64,000 bases of DNA from JAAELZ01 sp965237485 (GCA_965237485.1 CBDEFQ010000004.1:62001-126000), one strand, 5' to 3'; shown: positions 7,499-17,211, numbered from the stretch's first letter. The notes: generated by a model from the letters alone, not told the origin. A program made the numbers and translations.

Positions 7499-9535
7499 AT
7501 GACAATAATAAAAAAGCTACAACTAATCGTCGCCGTCATTTTGTGGGTTTCCAGCGGCCCTACTTTCGCCAAAGACTTAGTTGTGGTTGGCACTGCCTCA
7601 CCCCCTTATTTGTTTGAACACCAAGGCAGAGTGGTGGGCATTGATGCAGAAATTTTAAGGAGCTTATTTCGAAAACTCGGCGTCGGATATCAGCTGGTGA
7701 TATGCCCATTTGAACGTTGTTGGAAAATGCTTAAATCAGGCAAAGCCGACATCGGAATCGGCTTTTCAGATGAACCCAGATACCAACCCCATACGAGGTA
7801 TCCGGATATATTCACGCGCAATGCTGAATTTGTGCTGATGACCAATGACGCGACCAAAGCAGCATATAAAGCCACCAGTCTGGAATATATTAAAGAGAAC
7901 AAACTTAAGGTCGGCATCAGCAGAGGGGAAGCCTACAACGAGCGGTTTTGGGGGGTATTCCCGCAGGACGTTGATAAAAAACAGCACCACCCTCTACTTG
8001 ATCAGACTTCCAGCATCAAGAGCAACTTTAAAAAATTAAGCCGAAACAGGGTGAATGTGGTTCCAAGCGAACGCGAAACTGGCTTATTTCAAACCACTCA
8101 ATTGGGCCTGTTGAACATCAGCCCTTATGACTTTGTTATTCTGTTCAAGCCCATCTACAATGTTTTTTCAAAGTCTTCAATGTTTACTAGCACTCAATAT
8201 AGAAACATCGAGACCCTACAACGCGCCTACACAAGGGAGCTCGCTAGATTTAAAAACTTGCCTGCCTACCACGAATTGTTTAATTGGGAATGGGCACTCG
8301 ACCCCACATTTACATCGAGCCCGCAAAATTTAGCGGATCAAAATATCTTCGGCGGCGCAGTTAACATCGGCTTTCTCGCCGCGCTTACCGGGCCTGATGC
8401 GGGTTGGGGTAAGCCAGGTTTAACTGGCAACGAAATGTTTATTAACGAAGTCAACGCAGCGGGCGGCCTATTGGTTGATGGGGTTAAGTATCGCTTAAAG
8501 ATGCATGTTTATGATGACGAAGCTGACCCAGCAAAAGCATTAGCCGGTGCGAAGTTGTTAACTGAAAAATATAATGTACGGTTTATCAGCGCAATTGGCG
8601 GTGCCAGTGCTGACGCCACTCATCCTTACCTAACCCAAAAACGGGTTATCTACGCCAGCTTGATTGCTACGGACATTAAACCAGACAGGCCTTATCTATT
8701 AGCGGGTGGCGATGTGACACCGCGTATCGACATGCTGCGCCCGTGGTATCACAAGAATAAAAATTCGCAACTGCGACGATGGGCCGTGGTTTCGCAAGAC
8801 GACCCCATTGGACGCGCTTGCCAGGCCTGGGAGGTTGGCTCGGCAATTGCCGAAGGCTGGGATGTCATATACGACCGCCATTTCAGACAGGACACCACTA
8901 ATTTCTCACCGCTGGTGGCCGACATCCTTGACACAAAACCTGATGTCATTAGCTTAAACCTGACTTGGCCTGATTTTTCTACCGCCATCATTACCGAGCT
9001 ATACAAGCAAGGCTTTACCGGCGAAATTTCAGGCAATTATATCGACGTTGAGTCCGTACTAAAGCAAGTGCCGGTATGGTTTTTGGAAGGCGCCGTTGAT
9101 AGCTTTCCACAATTCAACGACCCGTTTTGGGGCGAATCTTCAACTCAGCATACTTTCTACAATGACTGGCAAAAACAATATGGCAGAGGTGGCCCAAGTG
9201 ACGTAAAACGGCAGATCAATGGCATTGATTGGGATCACGTCATCATGCTAAAAACTTGGGCTTATGGCGCCCAGCTGGCAGGGTCTTTTGACCCCGATAA
9301 GATTATCGCCGCACTGCGTAATCAAAAAGCCTTTCCTACCATCTTGGGCACAGCGAAAATGGTTGGTAATGAGATGTGGGGAATCCAAAATATGGTTTCA
9401 CCGCCCATACCCATTAACGAAGTTAAATCTGGGGAAAAGCGTATTCAAACGATTAAAAGGTATGACGATTGGTTTGACGAGAACAAGCAAGCAATAACTA
9501 GTATTGTTAAGACTAAAGGCCATTACTGGAAGTAA
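7499..9535 (+). CDS. Fused periplasmic binding protein (SBP family 3 plus Leu/Ile/Val-type)
   Basis: 678 residues. A signal peptide (MTIIKKLQLIVAVILWVSSGPTFA) is followed by an amino-acid-type family 3 binding domain (about 25-275: VVVGTASPPYLFE, ILRSLFRKLG, KADIGIGFSDEPRY). After it comes a complete branched-chain-amino-acid-type domain (about 285-660: NIGFLAALTGPDAGWG, YDDEADPAKALAGAKLL). Each normally delivers a ligand to an ABC transporter or sensor. No permease or ATPase gene is nearby, so this may be a sensory or orphan periplasmic protein. The fusion is continuous, with no sign of a frameshift. The start has only a weak ribosome-binding site. Confidence 0.8.
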   Translation: MTIIKKLQLIVAVILWVSSGPTFAKDLVVVGTASPPYLFEHQGRVVGIDAEILRSLFRKLGVGYQLVICPFERCWKMLKSGKADIGIGFSDEPRYQPHTRYPDIFTRNAEFVLMTNDATKAAYKATSLEYIKENKLKVGISRGEAYNERFWGVFPQDVDKKQHHPLLDQTSSIKSNFKKLSRNRVNVVPSERETGLFQTTQLGLLNISPYDFVILFKPIYNVFSKSSMFTSTQYRNIETLQRAYTRELARFKNLPAYHELFNWEWALDPTFTSSPQNLADQNIFGGAVNIGFLAALTGPDAGWGKPGLTGNEMFINEVNAAGGLLVDGVKYRLKMHVYDDEADPAKALAGAKLLTEKYNVRFISAIGGASADATHPYLTQKRVIYASLIATDIKPDRPYLLAGGDVTPRIDMLRPWYHKNKNSQLRRWAVVSQDDPIGRACQAWEVGSAIAEGWDVIYDRHFRQDTTNFSPLVADILDTKPDVISLNLTWPDFSTAIITELYKQGFTGEISGNYIDVESVLKQVPVWFLEGAVDSFPQFNDPFWGESSTQHTFYNDWQKQYGRGGPSDVKRQINGIDWDHVIMLKTWAYGAQLAGSFDPDKIIAALRNQKAFPTILGTAKMVGNEMWGIQNMVSPPIPINEVKSGEKRIQTIKRYDDWFDENKQAITSIVKTKGHYWK

Positions 9536-9548
9536 CGCCAACTCACCA

Positions 9549-10091
9549 ATGTCGAAATTCATAGTGAAAAAAATAAAAATAAAACTTGTGCTGTTAGCAC
9601 AATTGCTTGTACCCATCGCCGTTAACGCAGCGCAAACCTGTGATGCTTCACTGCAAGAGTTCACACCTTCTTCGCGCTTTAGCGAGTTAGGCGATGGCAC
9701 TGTGATGGACAACAAAACTAATTTAATGTGGGCCAAGTGCCCAGAAGGCCTATCTGGCAACAGTTGTTCCGGGAAAATTCAATCTTTCACATTGGTTGAT
9801 GCTCAGCAGCGAGCTGAGCAAAGCACCCTAGCAAACCACCAAGACTGGCGTTTACCCAATATTAAAGAATTGGCTTCAATTATTGAAAGACGCTGCCTAG
9901 CGCCAGCAGTAAATCTCGACGTTTTTCCTAATACCCCAGAGGGCCAACATGATTCTTTCTTTTGGTCCTCCACTCCCCATTCGCGATTTCCTGGGCACGC
10001 TTGGCACAGTAATAATAGCTCGGGCGTAATTAGTATCTTTGTTTACAAGGAGTACAGCTTTCACGTTCGCTTGGTACGCAAAGCATATTAA
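9549..10091 (+). CDS. Secreted DUF1566 (C-type-lectin-fold) protein
   Basis: 180 residues from ATG at 9549, chosen because it gives a clean signal peptide (MSKFIVKKIKIKLVLLAQLLVPIAVNA) and starts 13 bases after the preceding stop. The mature part has the DUF1566 pattern: DGTVMDNKTNLMWAKCP, a WRLPNIKELASII core and a closing FWSSTPHS...VRLVRK. Family members are surface or periplasmic proteins of uncertain function. The tight spacing suggests cotranscription with the fused binding protein. Confidence 0.8.
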   Translation: MSKFIVKKIKIKLVLLAQLLVPIAVNAAQTCDASLQEFTPSSRFSELGDGTVMDNKTNLMWAKCPEGLSGNSCSGKIQSFTLVDAQQRAEQSTLANHQDWRLPNIKELASIIERRCLAPAVNLDVFPNTPEGQHDSFFWSSTPHSRFPGHAWHSNNSSGVISIFVYKEYSFHVRLVRKAY

Positions 10092-10221
10092 AGTATTCCA
10101 ACACACTATTTAAAATGTGCTCTCCCCAACTAAGCATCACTTTGTTTAAACCTAGATTTACGCAGATCTATAAGAAGTTTGGCATCGATCACCATCAACC
10201 AGAATCGGTCAAATAATTAGC

Positions 10222-10986
10222 ATGAGTGCACTGGTTACTTATCTCAAACAAATCACGGCAGCTGAGGAAGATGGCACCGTCTGCTTGACTTTGAGTTCGA
10301 ATGATATCGGCACGCTCACTATCAGAAATAAATCGATAGTCGCAGCAACTGTTGGTGAACGCACCGGTAACAAAGCGGTAAGCATTATAAAAGTAGCGGA
10401 CATCGTGCATATGAAGTTCTGGAAAGGCATCACCACACGCAGGGACGTTAAACGTATGGTTAGGCTCAATATCGAAATTGGCTCCATTGCACCGATTGAA
10501 GAAATGCACCCTGAAGGGGTCGATATAACTGATAGCTCGGTATTTGACAGTTCAACTATAGATAGCACTGTAAACTTCGAGTATGGTGATGACAGTGAAA
10601 ATCGAACTCCGGTTTCAGACTCACCACAAGAGCAACATATTGAACCCAGCACGCCAATTTACTCGTCCGACAACGACGAAGATGACAATTTACAAGATGA
10701 AAGTCCTTCTAGTGCCAACATCGCTGAAAATGCAGCATCAACCCCAACTAACGAGAATAAGACTTATTCCCTGTCAGAAGAAAACCACCAAACAATAGAA
10801 CAATATCTTATCAGACGGCTTGGCCCCGTTGCAGAAATAGTGATTGACGATGCCCTTGCACGAGCAACAAGTGACACCGAGTTCGTAGCACTAATTTCTA
10901 AGGACCTCTACTCCGAAAACGAAGTGCAAGCATTTACTATACTCACTAACGATCTCTTCAATCTATATATAGACATAGGGGAGTAG
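10222..10986 (+). CDS. Unknown protein with DUF4388-like N-terminus and acidic linker
   Basis: 254 residues. Residues 1-75 show the alternating pattern of DUF4388-type modules (TLTIRNKSIVAATVGERTGNKAV). Residues 100-180 are a low-complexity Ser/Asp/Glu/Asn linker. The last 65 residues (IEQYLIRRLGPVAEIVIDDALARA) look like a small helical domain found at the C-termini of some bacterial regulators. There is no signal peptide or membrane span. A regulatory or scaffolding role is a guess; the domain matches are weak. Confidence 0.6.
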   Translation: MSALVTYLKQITAAEEDGTVCLTLSSNDIGTLTIRNKSIVAATVGERTGNKAVSIIKVADIVHMKFWKGITTRRDVKRMVRLNIEIGSIAPIEEMHPEGVDITDSSVFDSSTIDSTVNFEYGDDSENRTPVSDSPQEQHIEPSTPIYSSDNDEDDNLQDESPSSANIAENAASTPTNENKTYSLSEENHQTIEQYLIRRLGPVAEIVIDDALARATSDTEFVALISKDLYSENEVQAFTILTNDLFNLYIDIGE

Positions 10987-11072
10987 CCCATAGTAAAATG
11001 TAAAATGGGCACCGGTTCAGATCGAGCACCCATATAAACCAAAGCCTGTTGCACGCTAAAAGCTGCAGTAAT

Positions 11073-11921
11073 TTAGGCGTATAGGGGCCGTGTGCCCAAT
11101 TGTTGGTGAATTTGATTGCTAGCTTGTTGAGAAATACCCAAGCCTTGCGCTAGCTGGTGTAGATATTGCGCTTCTTGATTGGTATCAAGATCAATCGCCA
11201 TTAGTGAAACTGCATACACTTGTTGTTGCATACCGTTTGGAACACTTGCTGCAAACCCAGCCACATCCAATGGAGCTGCAAACTCAGAGCGCACAAACGC
11301 TACTTCTGCTGGCGAAATATCACCCAGTTTTCCCACAATGTTGTCTTGTTCCGCTTGGTCAATCGAACCATCCGATTTCGCTGCATTTATCATTGCTCGA
11401 ATCATCAGTGAGGCTTGATCTGTAGCTTGTGCTTGATCTACACCTTGAGGCAAATGCTCGCATGTGTGGCTAGATGTTGCGGGTGCTTCTTTATTTTGGC
11501 TTTGAGCGTATTGTGTTACCGCTGCACCAATTAAGTCACCCAAGCCACCGCTTCCGCCTTTCTGGCCACCTAGCAAACCGCCGAGAACATCGCCCATTGG
11601 ATTATTTGCTTGTTGCTGTGGCTGTTGCTTTGATCCACCCAACAAACCACCTAAAAGACCGCCGCCTTGCTGTTCTTGCTGTTGCTTCTGACCGCCCAAT
11701 AGGCCACCTAGCAATCCGCCGAGCCCGCCGCCTTGCTGTTGTCCACCGCCCAATAGCCCGCCCAGCACATCAGCGATATTACCGCCGCCCTGAGTTTTCT
11801 GACCACCACCAAGCGCAGTGCCAAGAATGTTAGTAAGCACGCTGCCACCAGAGCCTTTTGAAAGCGCTCCATTTCCTAACAGGCTACCTAATATTTTAAT
11901 CGTATCGACTGCATCGACCAT
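11073..11921 (-). CDS. DUF533 / YebE-like protein with Gly-Gln repeat region
   Basis: 282 residues. The first 130 residues are low complexity, built from GGLLGG and Gln-rich blocks. The C-terminal 125 residues (ASLMIRAMINAAKSDGSIDQAEQDNIV...) match DUF533, a TerB-like helical domain found in the YebE family of membrane-associated proteins. The function of the family is unknown. The gene stands alone, convergent with the gene at 10222. Confidence 0.85.
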   Translation of the reverse strand: MVDAVDTIKILGSLLGNGALSKGSGGSVLTNILGTALGGGQKTQGGGNIADVLGGLLGGGQQQGGGLGGLLGGLLGGQKQQQEQQGGGLLGGLLGGSKQQPQQQANNPMGDVLGGLLGGQKGGSGGLGDLIGAAVTQYAQSQNKEAPATSSHTCEHLPQGVDQAQATDQASLMIRAMINAAKSDGSIDQAEQDNIVGKLGDISPAEVAFVRSEFAAPLDVAGFAASVPNGMQQQVYAVSLMAIDLDTNQEAQYLHQLAQGLGISQQASNQIHQQLGTRPLYA

Positions 11922-12088
11922 TTTGATATCTCCAAATTTATTTTAAGGGTTTGGCTCACAAAACCGCGCAACATCCACTATTTAGAATGTATAACCTCAA
12001 GTAAGCCGTATGAAGAGATTATAACACAGGAAAGCCGAACGGTTGTTTTTCAAAGTTAAAAGGTTGTAATATTAACCTTTTCGCTCCC

Positions 12089-13463
12089 AGTCTATTCCAA
12101 TACAGGAATGATACCGAGAAGTTGATTGTCATTTCTGTTCAAAGATGTTTTTAAAGAGTTTAGTTTTTTCCTCATTGAGTTGTTTTGCTGCCTCATTATC
12201 AGTCATCTGATAAACGATATCGTCAAGCATTGTAAACGAGATGTGAGTTTTAAGATATGACTGTGCATTGGTCAACGATTTGAGTTTTTCATAAGGCGTC
12301 ATCATGTTTCGATATGGATAGGTTTTGACTTGTTTTCCTTATGTTGTTAGTGCTGATCTGTGGGAAGAAACAAGGTCGGTGATAATTCAAATAAGGGTTA
12401 AGAAAGTCGGTGGCAAATTGATTAATCTCAGGCGCATATTTTTGCGGGATATGCATGAAGCCAAGATGCTTGCGCACGATGGCCCCATTGTTGCACTCAA
12501 CTAAGGCATGGTCGTTACGGTGTCTAGCCCTGGATTTGGTCAACTCGATTAATAGCTTATTCAACAATCGCACCACCGATTGGTTAATGTATTCACTGCC
12601 ATTATCGGCATGAAAGTCTTTAATCACAAAGGGGAATTGCTCTAGCATTTGAGTGAGAATAGGCATCAAGAATTGCTCTGATATTTTCTGTGTAGAAGAC
12701 ACGACTTCAAACGGGGTGATCTCATCAACGGCGTTGATATGATAGACCCCTTTAACCTTGTCCTTATCGCCCTGATGCACTGTATCTACACGGCTATAGC
12801 CAGGTTGACCTTCTGGCTGTGGCTTACGTCTTTGGCCGATAGAAGAAGGCTTAGAATGTGTCTTTTCAAAGTGACGGCGATTGTTCTGGTAGGGTTTAGA
12901 TCGGCGTAGATTGTATAGATGAGAAACCGAGATACGTGCCAGGTTGGCATACTCAGTTTGCTCATAGACAACTAAGGCGCGCTCACAGAGTTTCTTAGTG
13001 GCATGGCCTGATAACGTACCGTGGAGTTCATCCATATCTGCTAGAAGCTTAATGTCTTGATTGCTATAGCGTCTAGCAAAGCCCCTTGTGGCACGATGTC
13101 GCCACTGGATTCTACCGTGCTTGAGATAGCTGGCAGCCAGGCGTTTCACTTGCACATAAGAGTAACCGCTGATGCGTGTGATATAACGCAGCACAAGACC
13201 CTTATCGGCTCGACCCGGTTTGCTGTATTTGAAACGCATTAAGGTGCGTTTGATGAAATCATAGCGATTGCGTTTACCGTCGATTGCCAGATCGATTTCA
13301 TCAGTGCCTTGTAGCAACAAGCGTGCCTTATCAAGGGTATCTATATGGTGGTCATTCATAATGGTATTCATTCACCATCATGAACAGAAATTAGATTAGT
13401 TCGGTATCATTTCCGATTAGAATCAGTCCCTTCTCTCAGTATCATTTCATGTTGGACAAGACT
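12089..13463 (-). mobile_element. IS-A copy 3 (1375 bp)
   Basis: Both IS-A ends are present. The extra base relative to the 1374-bp norm is an inserted A in the transposase gene. Flanking pentamers CTCCC and CATAT do not match, so no target duplication is visible and the two flanks may have been joined by recombination. Confidence 0.92.
12129..13371 (-). pseudogene. IS-A transposase with frameshift
   Basis: Matches the 413-residue IS-A transposase through STNN (about residue 350), then an inserted A near 12340 shifts the frame and ends the protein 10 residues later at 12289. The DDE residues precede the shift, so a truncated protein with a complete catalytic triad could still be made, but the conserved C-terminal 60 residues are lost. 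Confidence 0.85.
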
Positions 13464-13575
13464 CATATTCACCGTTGAAACTGGATACCAAGAAGTACAT
13501 GTATTCTGGGCACATTAGAAGAACAGGCTGGCATTGAGCGTAGGGAAAGCGTTCAGTGCCTCTGTAAAGAACGCC

Positions 13576-13613
13576 AAAAAATCGCGCTTTCGGGTAAACT
13601 GCGCCCGAAAGCG
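13576..13613 (-). terminator. Hairpin with T tract on the minus strand
   Basis: CGCTTTCGGG (13585-13594) pairs perfectly with CCCGAAAGCG (13604-13613). Read on the minus strand, the stem is followed by GATTTTTT. No minus-strand gene lies to its right, so it would stop antisense transcripts or be the remnant of a lost gene's terminator. Confidence 0.45.
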
Positions 13614-13654
13614 AATGAGATAAATCAATATATAACTAAACTTCACTGCGTTTG

Positions 13655-13720
13655 TGGTTTAGCTTTATATTGACTTATAGCTTTTTATGGTATAGATTTA
13701 GCTAAACCAATGATGGTTTA
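13655..13720 (+). promoter_or_regulatory. Promoter and likely operator of the mobile mystery A/B pair
   Basis: TTGACT (13670-13675) and TATAGA (13691-13696) form a promoter with a 15-base spacer. TGGTTTAGCT at 13655-13664 and its exact inverse AGCTAAACCA at 13700-13709 bracket it, and a further ATGGTTTA lies just downstream. Such repeats around the promoter are what an autoregulatory Xre protein would bind. Binding by the neighbouring Xre protein is inference. Confidence 0.5.
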
Positions 13721-13742
13721 AATTATAGATTAAGGTCATCCG

Positions 13743-14210
13743 ATGGGCATCGAAGCTGTTGTTTTAAAGCAATATCAAAACAAAGTGAACCAAGCTTTAA
13801 AACAGTTTGGTGACTATGCGATGCCTAGCTCTGAGGGATGGCTTAAAACAGTTCGCAAAGCACTTGGCATGTCAGGCTCGCAATTGGCAAACCGCCTTGG
13901 TGTTACCAAGGGGCGGGTTTCACAAGCGGAGTCCGCTGAGCTATCAGGCAGTGCCACGCTTAAAAGTATGCAAAGCATGGCGCAAGCCATGGATTGCCGT
14001 TTTGTGTATGCGGTCATTCCTGAAAAAGAGATTGAAAGTGTAATTAGAGAGCGCGCCATCTTAAAGGCGAAAGAGCAGATCAAGGCAGCATCGACGCAGA
14101 TGGCGCTTGAAGCGCAAGCGCTCAGTGATGAACAACTTACTTTTGAAGTGGATCGCCTTGCCTCTGAGATTATCGAGAAAATGCCTTCTGATTTATGGAA
14201 TGATGAATGA
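13743..14210 (+). CDS. Mobile mystery protein A (Xre-type regulator / antitoxin)
   Basis: 155 residues. The helix-turn-helix (about 33-90: GWLKTVRKALGMSGSQLANRLGVTKGRVSQAE) and the following SGSATLKSMQSMAQAMDCRFVYAVIPE block are characteristic of mobile mystery protein A, which is always paired with a Fic protein. An AAGG ribosome-binding site lies 7 bases upstream. The gene overlaps the next by ATGA. It is likely the repressor of the pair and the antitoxin component. Confidence 0.87.
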   Translation: MGIEAVVLKQYQNKVNQALKQFGDYAMPSSEGWLKTVRKALGMSGSQLANRLGVTKGRVSQAESAELSGSATLKSMQSMAQAMDCRFVYAVIPEKEIESVIRERAILKAKEQIKAASTQMALEAQALSDEQLTFEVDRLASEIIEKMPSDLWNDE

Positions 14211-14800
14211 GTAATGAGTTAGTTGAACCAGATGGCGCAACGCCCCTCGATCCTGATGAAAAGGAAGGGCTTCGTTTTAAGCACATTACAACCAGAGGCG
14301 AGCTTGATCAGTTAGAGCAAGCCAATATCGTTGAAGGCTTGCAGTGGCTTAAAAAGCAAAAGAACCCAGATATATTGAGCGAAGGGTTTGCGCGGAATTT
14401 GCACAAACGGTTATTTGGGCAAGTGTGGAAATGGGCAGGCACATTTCGTAAAACAGAAAAGAACATTGGTGTTGATCCGATCCAGATCGCAATTCAGTTG
14501 CGACAGCTATTAGATGATACGCGCTACTGGATAGAGCATGAGACCTATCCACCAATAGAGCTTGCTACGCGCTTTCATCACAAGCTGGTATTGATCCACC
14601 CATTTCCAAATGGAAATGGTCGCCATGCACGCATCATGGCGGATGCAATACTCACCAAGCTCATAGACGCACCTGCGATTGATTGGGCAGGAGGCTACAA
14701 ATTAGAAGCAATGAATGAGCGCCGTGATCAATATATTGCGGCACTCCGCGCTGCCGACAAGCATGATTTTAGCAAGCTGTTTAAATTTGTCGGTGCGTAA
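14207..14800 (+). CDS. Mobile mystery protein B (Fic domain, candidate toxin)
   Basis: 197 residues. The Fic core carries the full active-site motif HPFPNGNGRHAR at 131-142 (HxFx[DN]GNGRxxR), with the catalytic His131, so AMP- or other nucleotidyl-transfer to a target protein is expected. The N-terminal ELDQLEQANIVEGLQWL region is typical of the mobile mystery B subfamily. It is translationally coupled to the Xre gene. These pairs are often found on mobile DNA and act like toxin-antitoxin modules; activity here is inferred. Confidence 0.87.
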   Translation: MSNELVEPDGATPLDPDEKEGLRFKHITTRGELDQLEQANIVEGLQWLKKQKNPDILSEGFARNLHKRLFGQVWKWAGTFRKTEKNIGVDPIQIAIQLRQLLDDTRYWIEHETYPPIELATRFHHKLVLIHPFPNGNGRHARIMADAILTKLIDAPAIDWAGGYKLEAMNERRDQYIAALRAADKHDFSKLFKFVGA

Positions 14801-14826
14801 GGTTTTTGATCAGGTAAAATAACGCG

Positions 14827-14863
14827 CTTTTCGAGCATTCCATTTGCTCGAAAAGGTATTTTT
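14827..14863 (+). terminator. Rho-independent terminator after the Fic gene
   Basis: CTTTTCGAGCA (14827-14837) pairs perfectly with TGCTCGAAAAG (14845-14855), followed by GTATTTTT. It closes the mobile mystery operon 27 bases after its stop and separates it from prfC. Confidence 0.8.
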
Positions 14864-14906
14864 AACAATGGGTACAAGTTTGGGTACAAACTAAGGTTTT
14901 TTGGGT

Positions 14907-16490
14907 ATGAGTGACAGCAATTTTATTAATGAAATCAACAAGAGACGCACGTTTGCTATCATCTCTCACCCTGATGCGGGTAAGACCACCTTAACTGAAA
15001 AGCTGCTGCACTATGGTGGAGCAATTCAGACTGCGGGCACGGTAAAGGGTCGTAAAAACACCAAAATGGCAACATCCGATTGGATGGAGCTGGAACAACA
15101 ACGCGGTATATCCGTAACCTCGTCGGTGATGCAGTTTGAGTATAAAGGTGCCACGGTCAATCTGTTGGACACGCCAGGCCATGCCGATTTCTCTGAGGAC
15201 ACCTACCGAACACTCACTGCTGTAGACTCGGTGCTGATGGTAATCGACGTAGCCAAGGGTGTGGAAGAACGTACTATTAAACTAATGGAAGTGTGTCGCC
15301 TGCGTACCACCCCGATTATGACGTTCATCAATAAGCTCGACCGCGAAGGGCGTGACCCGATAGAGCTGATGGACGAAGTGGAGGAAGTATTAAAAATTCG
15401 CTGTGCGCCGATGACCTGGCCGATTGGAATGGGTAAAAACCTCAAAGGTATTTATCGATTTTATGACGACACGGTGCGCTTGTTCGCGGGCCGAGGCGCG
15501 CCGGGTGAATCAGACATTTTTATTCAAGGTTTGGCCAGCCCAGAGGTCGACAAATATATAGGAACAGATGCAGCTGACTTACGCGATGAAATAGAGTTGG
15601 TTGAAGGGGCAAGCTACAGCTTTGATAAGCAAGCCTATTTGTCAGCTGAGCTGTCTCCGGTTTTTTTTGGCTCAGCCTTAGGCACGCTAGGCACTGATGA
15701 AATGATGGACATGTTCATAGAGCACGCGCCTGCACCCCAAGGGCGTGAGTCGGAAACACGCAAAGTCGAAGCGGTGGAAAATACGTTCACTGGCTTTGTG
15801 TTTAAAATTCAAGCCAATATGGACCCAGCCCACCACGACCGCGTAGCCTTTTTACGTATCGCCTCTGGGCGTTTTGAAAAGGGCATGAAGATCAAGCATG
15901 TGCGCTTAGGCAAGACCATGGCTATTCACAATGCACATACTTTTTTGGCGGCAAAGCGCGACAATGCTGAAGAGGCTTATGCGGGTGATATATTGGGCCT
16001 GCACAACCACGGCACGATTCAAATAGGCGACACGTTCACCGAAGGTGAAGACCTTAAATATATTGGCGTGCCGAATTTTGCCCCAGAGTTGTTTCGTCGG
16101 GTACGATTGCGCGACCCGCTGAAGGCCAAGGCATTACAGAAAGGTTTGGTGCAATTAAGCGAAGAAGGTGCAACGCAAGTATTCAAGCCCATTATTAGCA
16201 ATGACCTTGTATTAGGGGCTATTGGTATTTTACAGTTTGACGTAGTTGCACATCGTTTGAAACACGAGTATGCGGTGGACTGTTCTTTTGAGGCGGTGCC
16301 AGTTGTTGCAGCTAGGTGGCTTGAATTTAACGAAGGAGCGGATGAGTCAGAATTTAGGCGTAAGAACGAAGTGAACTTAGCACGCGATGGTGCGGGCTAT
16401 CTTACCTACATAGTGCCAAACCGCGCGAATTTAAGTTTAGTTCAAGATCGTTTTCCAAATATTAGTTTTCGTAATACGCGGGAGGTATAA
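14907..16490 (+). CDS. prfC: Peptide chain release factor 3
   Basis: 527 residues from ATG at 14907 (MSDSNFINEINKRRTFAIISHPDAGKTT), preferred over an upstream TTG because it matches the usual RF3 N-terminus. GTPase motifs are complete: G1 HPDAGKTT near 21-28, the GISVTSS switch, DTPGHADFSEDTYR, and NKLDREGRDP. RF3 recycles RF1/RF2 from the ribosome after peptide release. The frame is intact and of normal length. The direct repeat TGGGTACAA occurs twice just upstream (14870-14892). Confidence 0.97.
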   Translation: MSDSNFINEINKRRTFAIISHPDAGKTTLTEKLLHYGGAIQTAGTVKGRKNTKMATSDWMELEQQRGISVTSSVMQFEYKGATVNLLDTPGHADFSEDTYRTLTAVDSVLMVIDVAKGVEERTIKLMEVCRLRTTPIMTFINKLDREGRDPIELMDEVEEVLKIRCAPMTWPIGMGKNLKGIYRFYDDTVRLFAGRGAPGESDIFIQGLASPEVDKYIGTDAADLRDEIELVEGASYSFDKQAYLSAELSPVFFGSALGTLGTDEMMDMFIEHAPAPQGRESETRKVEAVENTFTGFVFKIQANMDPAHHDRVAFLRIASGRFEKGMKIKHVRLGKTMAIHNAHTFLAAKRDNAEEAYAGDILGLHNHGTIQIGDTFTEGEDLKYIGVPNFAPELFRRVRLRDPLKAKALQKGLVQLSEEGATQVFKPIISNDLVLGAIGILQFDVVAHRLKHEYAVDCSFEAVPVVAARWLEFNEGADESEFRRKNEVNLARDGAGYLTYIVPNRANLSLVQDRFPNISFRNTREV

Positions 16491-16493
16491 ATA

Positions 16494-16521
16494 CCGAACT
16501 AATGCTCTTGTAAGAGTTCGG
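16494..16521. terminator. Weak hairpin between convergent genes
   Basis: CCGAACT and AGTTCGG form a 7-bp stem with a 14-base loop directly after prfC. There is no T tract. It may act as a weak bidirectional terminator between prfC and the PfpI-type gene. Confidence 0.3.
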
Positions 16522-16593
16522 CCGATATCTGGCGGTGCCTAGTTTTACTAATTATGAGCTAACGTAATAACTGTTTTTACATCGAACGGTCTC

Positions 16594-17211
16594 TCAAGCC
16601 GCCGCCTCGATATCTGGAATAAAGGGCATAACTACAGATAAATTGTGTTCCACCGTTGTCTTTTTCTCACCAACTGGAGCAACGTAATGAATCGCAGACG
16701 CAGCAGATTTTCCCCCTGAGAGTTTTGCGATTATCCATGTCGCCAGATACTGTGAACTTAAACAGCCTCCGGCAGTTGCGACATTACCGTGCGCCGTAAA
16801 AGGTTGGTTCAGAACCTCAACGCCTGCCTCTATAACCCATGGCTTGGATGTTAAATCAGTGCATGCGGGCACATTGCCAAGTAAGCCCAGTTTTGCCAGC
16901 AAATAAGTACCAGAACATTGAGCGCAAATAATTTGCTTAGTGCTATCCAGCTTTAGTCTATTGAGAATTGAGGAGTCTTTTGCAATGTCGCGGGTGAGCA
17001 ATCCACTACCAAAAACAACCACATCCGCCGTATTTGCAAACTCTAGAGGCTGTTGTGCTTTGACCGTAACACCGTTCATAGAAATAACTTCATCTGTTGG
17101 GCAGGTTATTTGAACGTTGTAACCAGAACTCTTCATTCTATTCAGAATACCCAGAGCTATAAAAGAATCTAGCTCATTAAAACCTTCAAATGTAAGTATT
17201 GAGATGTTCAT
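16594..17211 (-). CDS. DJ-1/PfpI family protein
   Basis: 205 residues with the glutamine-amidotransferase-like fold of the DJ-1/PfpI family: N-terminal ISILTFEGFNELD, the nucleophile elbow CAQCSGTYLLA (Cys99) and the downstream AHGNVATAGGCLSSQ motif. Closest in layout to the isonitrile hydratase/ThiJ-type branch, so a small-molecule hydratase or stress role is possible. Single gene with no partner. Confidence 0.85.
   Translation of the reverse strand: MNISILTFEGFNELDSFIALGILNRMKSSGYNVQITCPTDEVISMNGVTVKAQQPLEFANTADVVVFGSGLLTRDIAKDSSILNRLKLDSTKQIICAQCSGTYLLAKLGLLGNVPACTDLTSKPWVIEAGVEVLNQPFTAHGNVATAGGCLSSQYLATWIIAKLSGGKSAASAIHYVAPVGEKKTTVEHNLSVVMPFIPDIEAAA

Noticed and set aside
11474..11833. 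119-residue plus-strand frame opposite the YebE-like gene
   Set aside because: It reads the complement of the Gly/Gln repeat region; the minus-strand gene explains it.
14870..14892. TGGGTACAA direct repeat before prfC as a possible phage attachment site
   Set aside because: Only two short copies, no integrase or tRNA nearby and no second site in the window.
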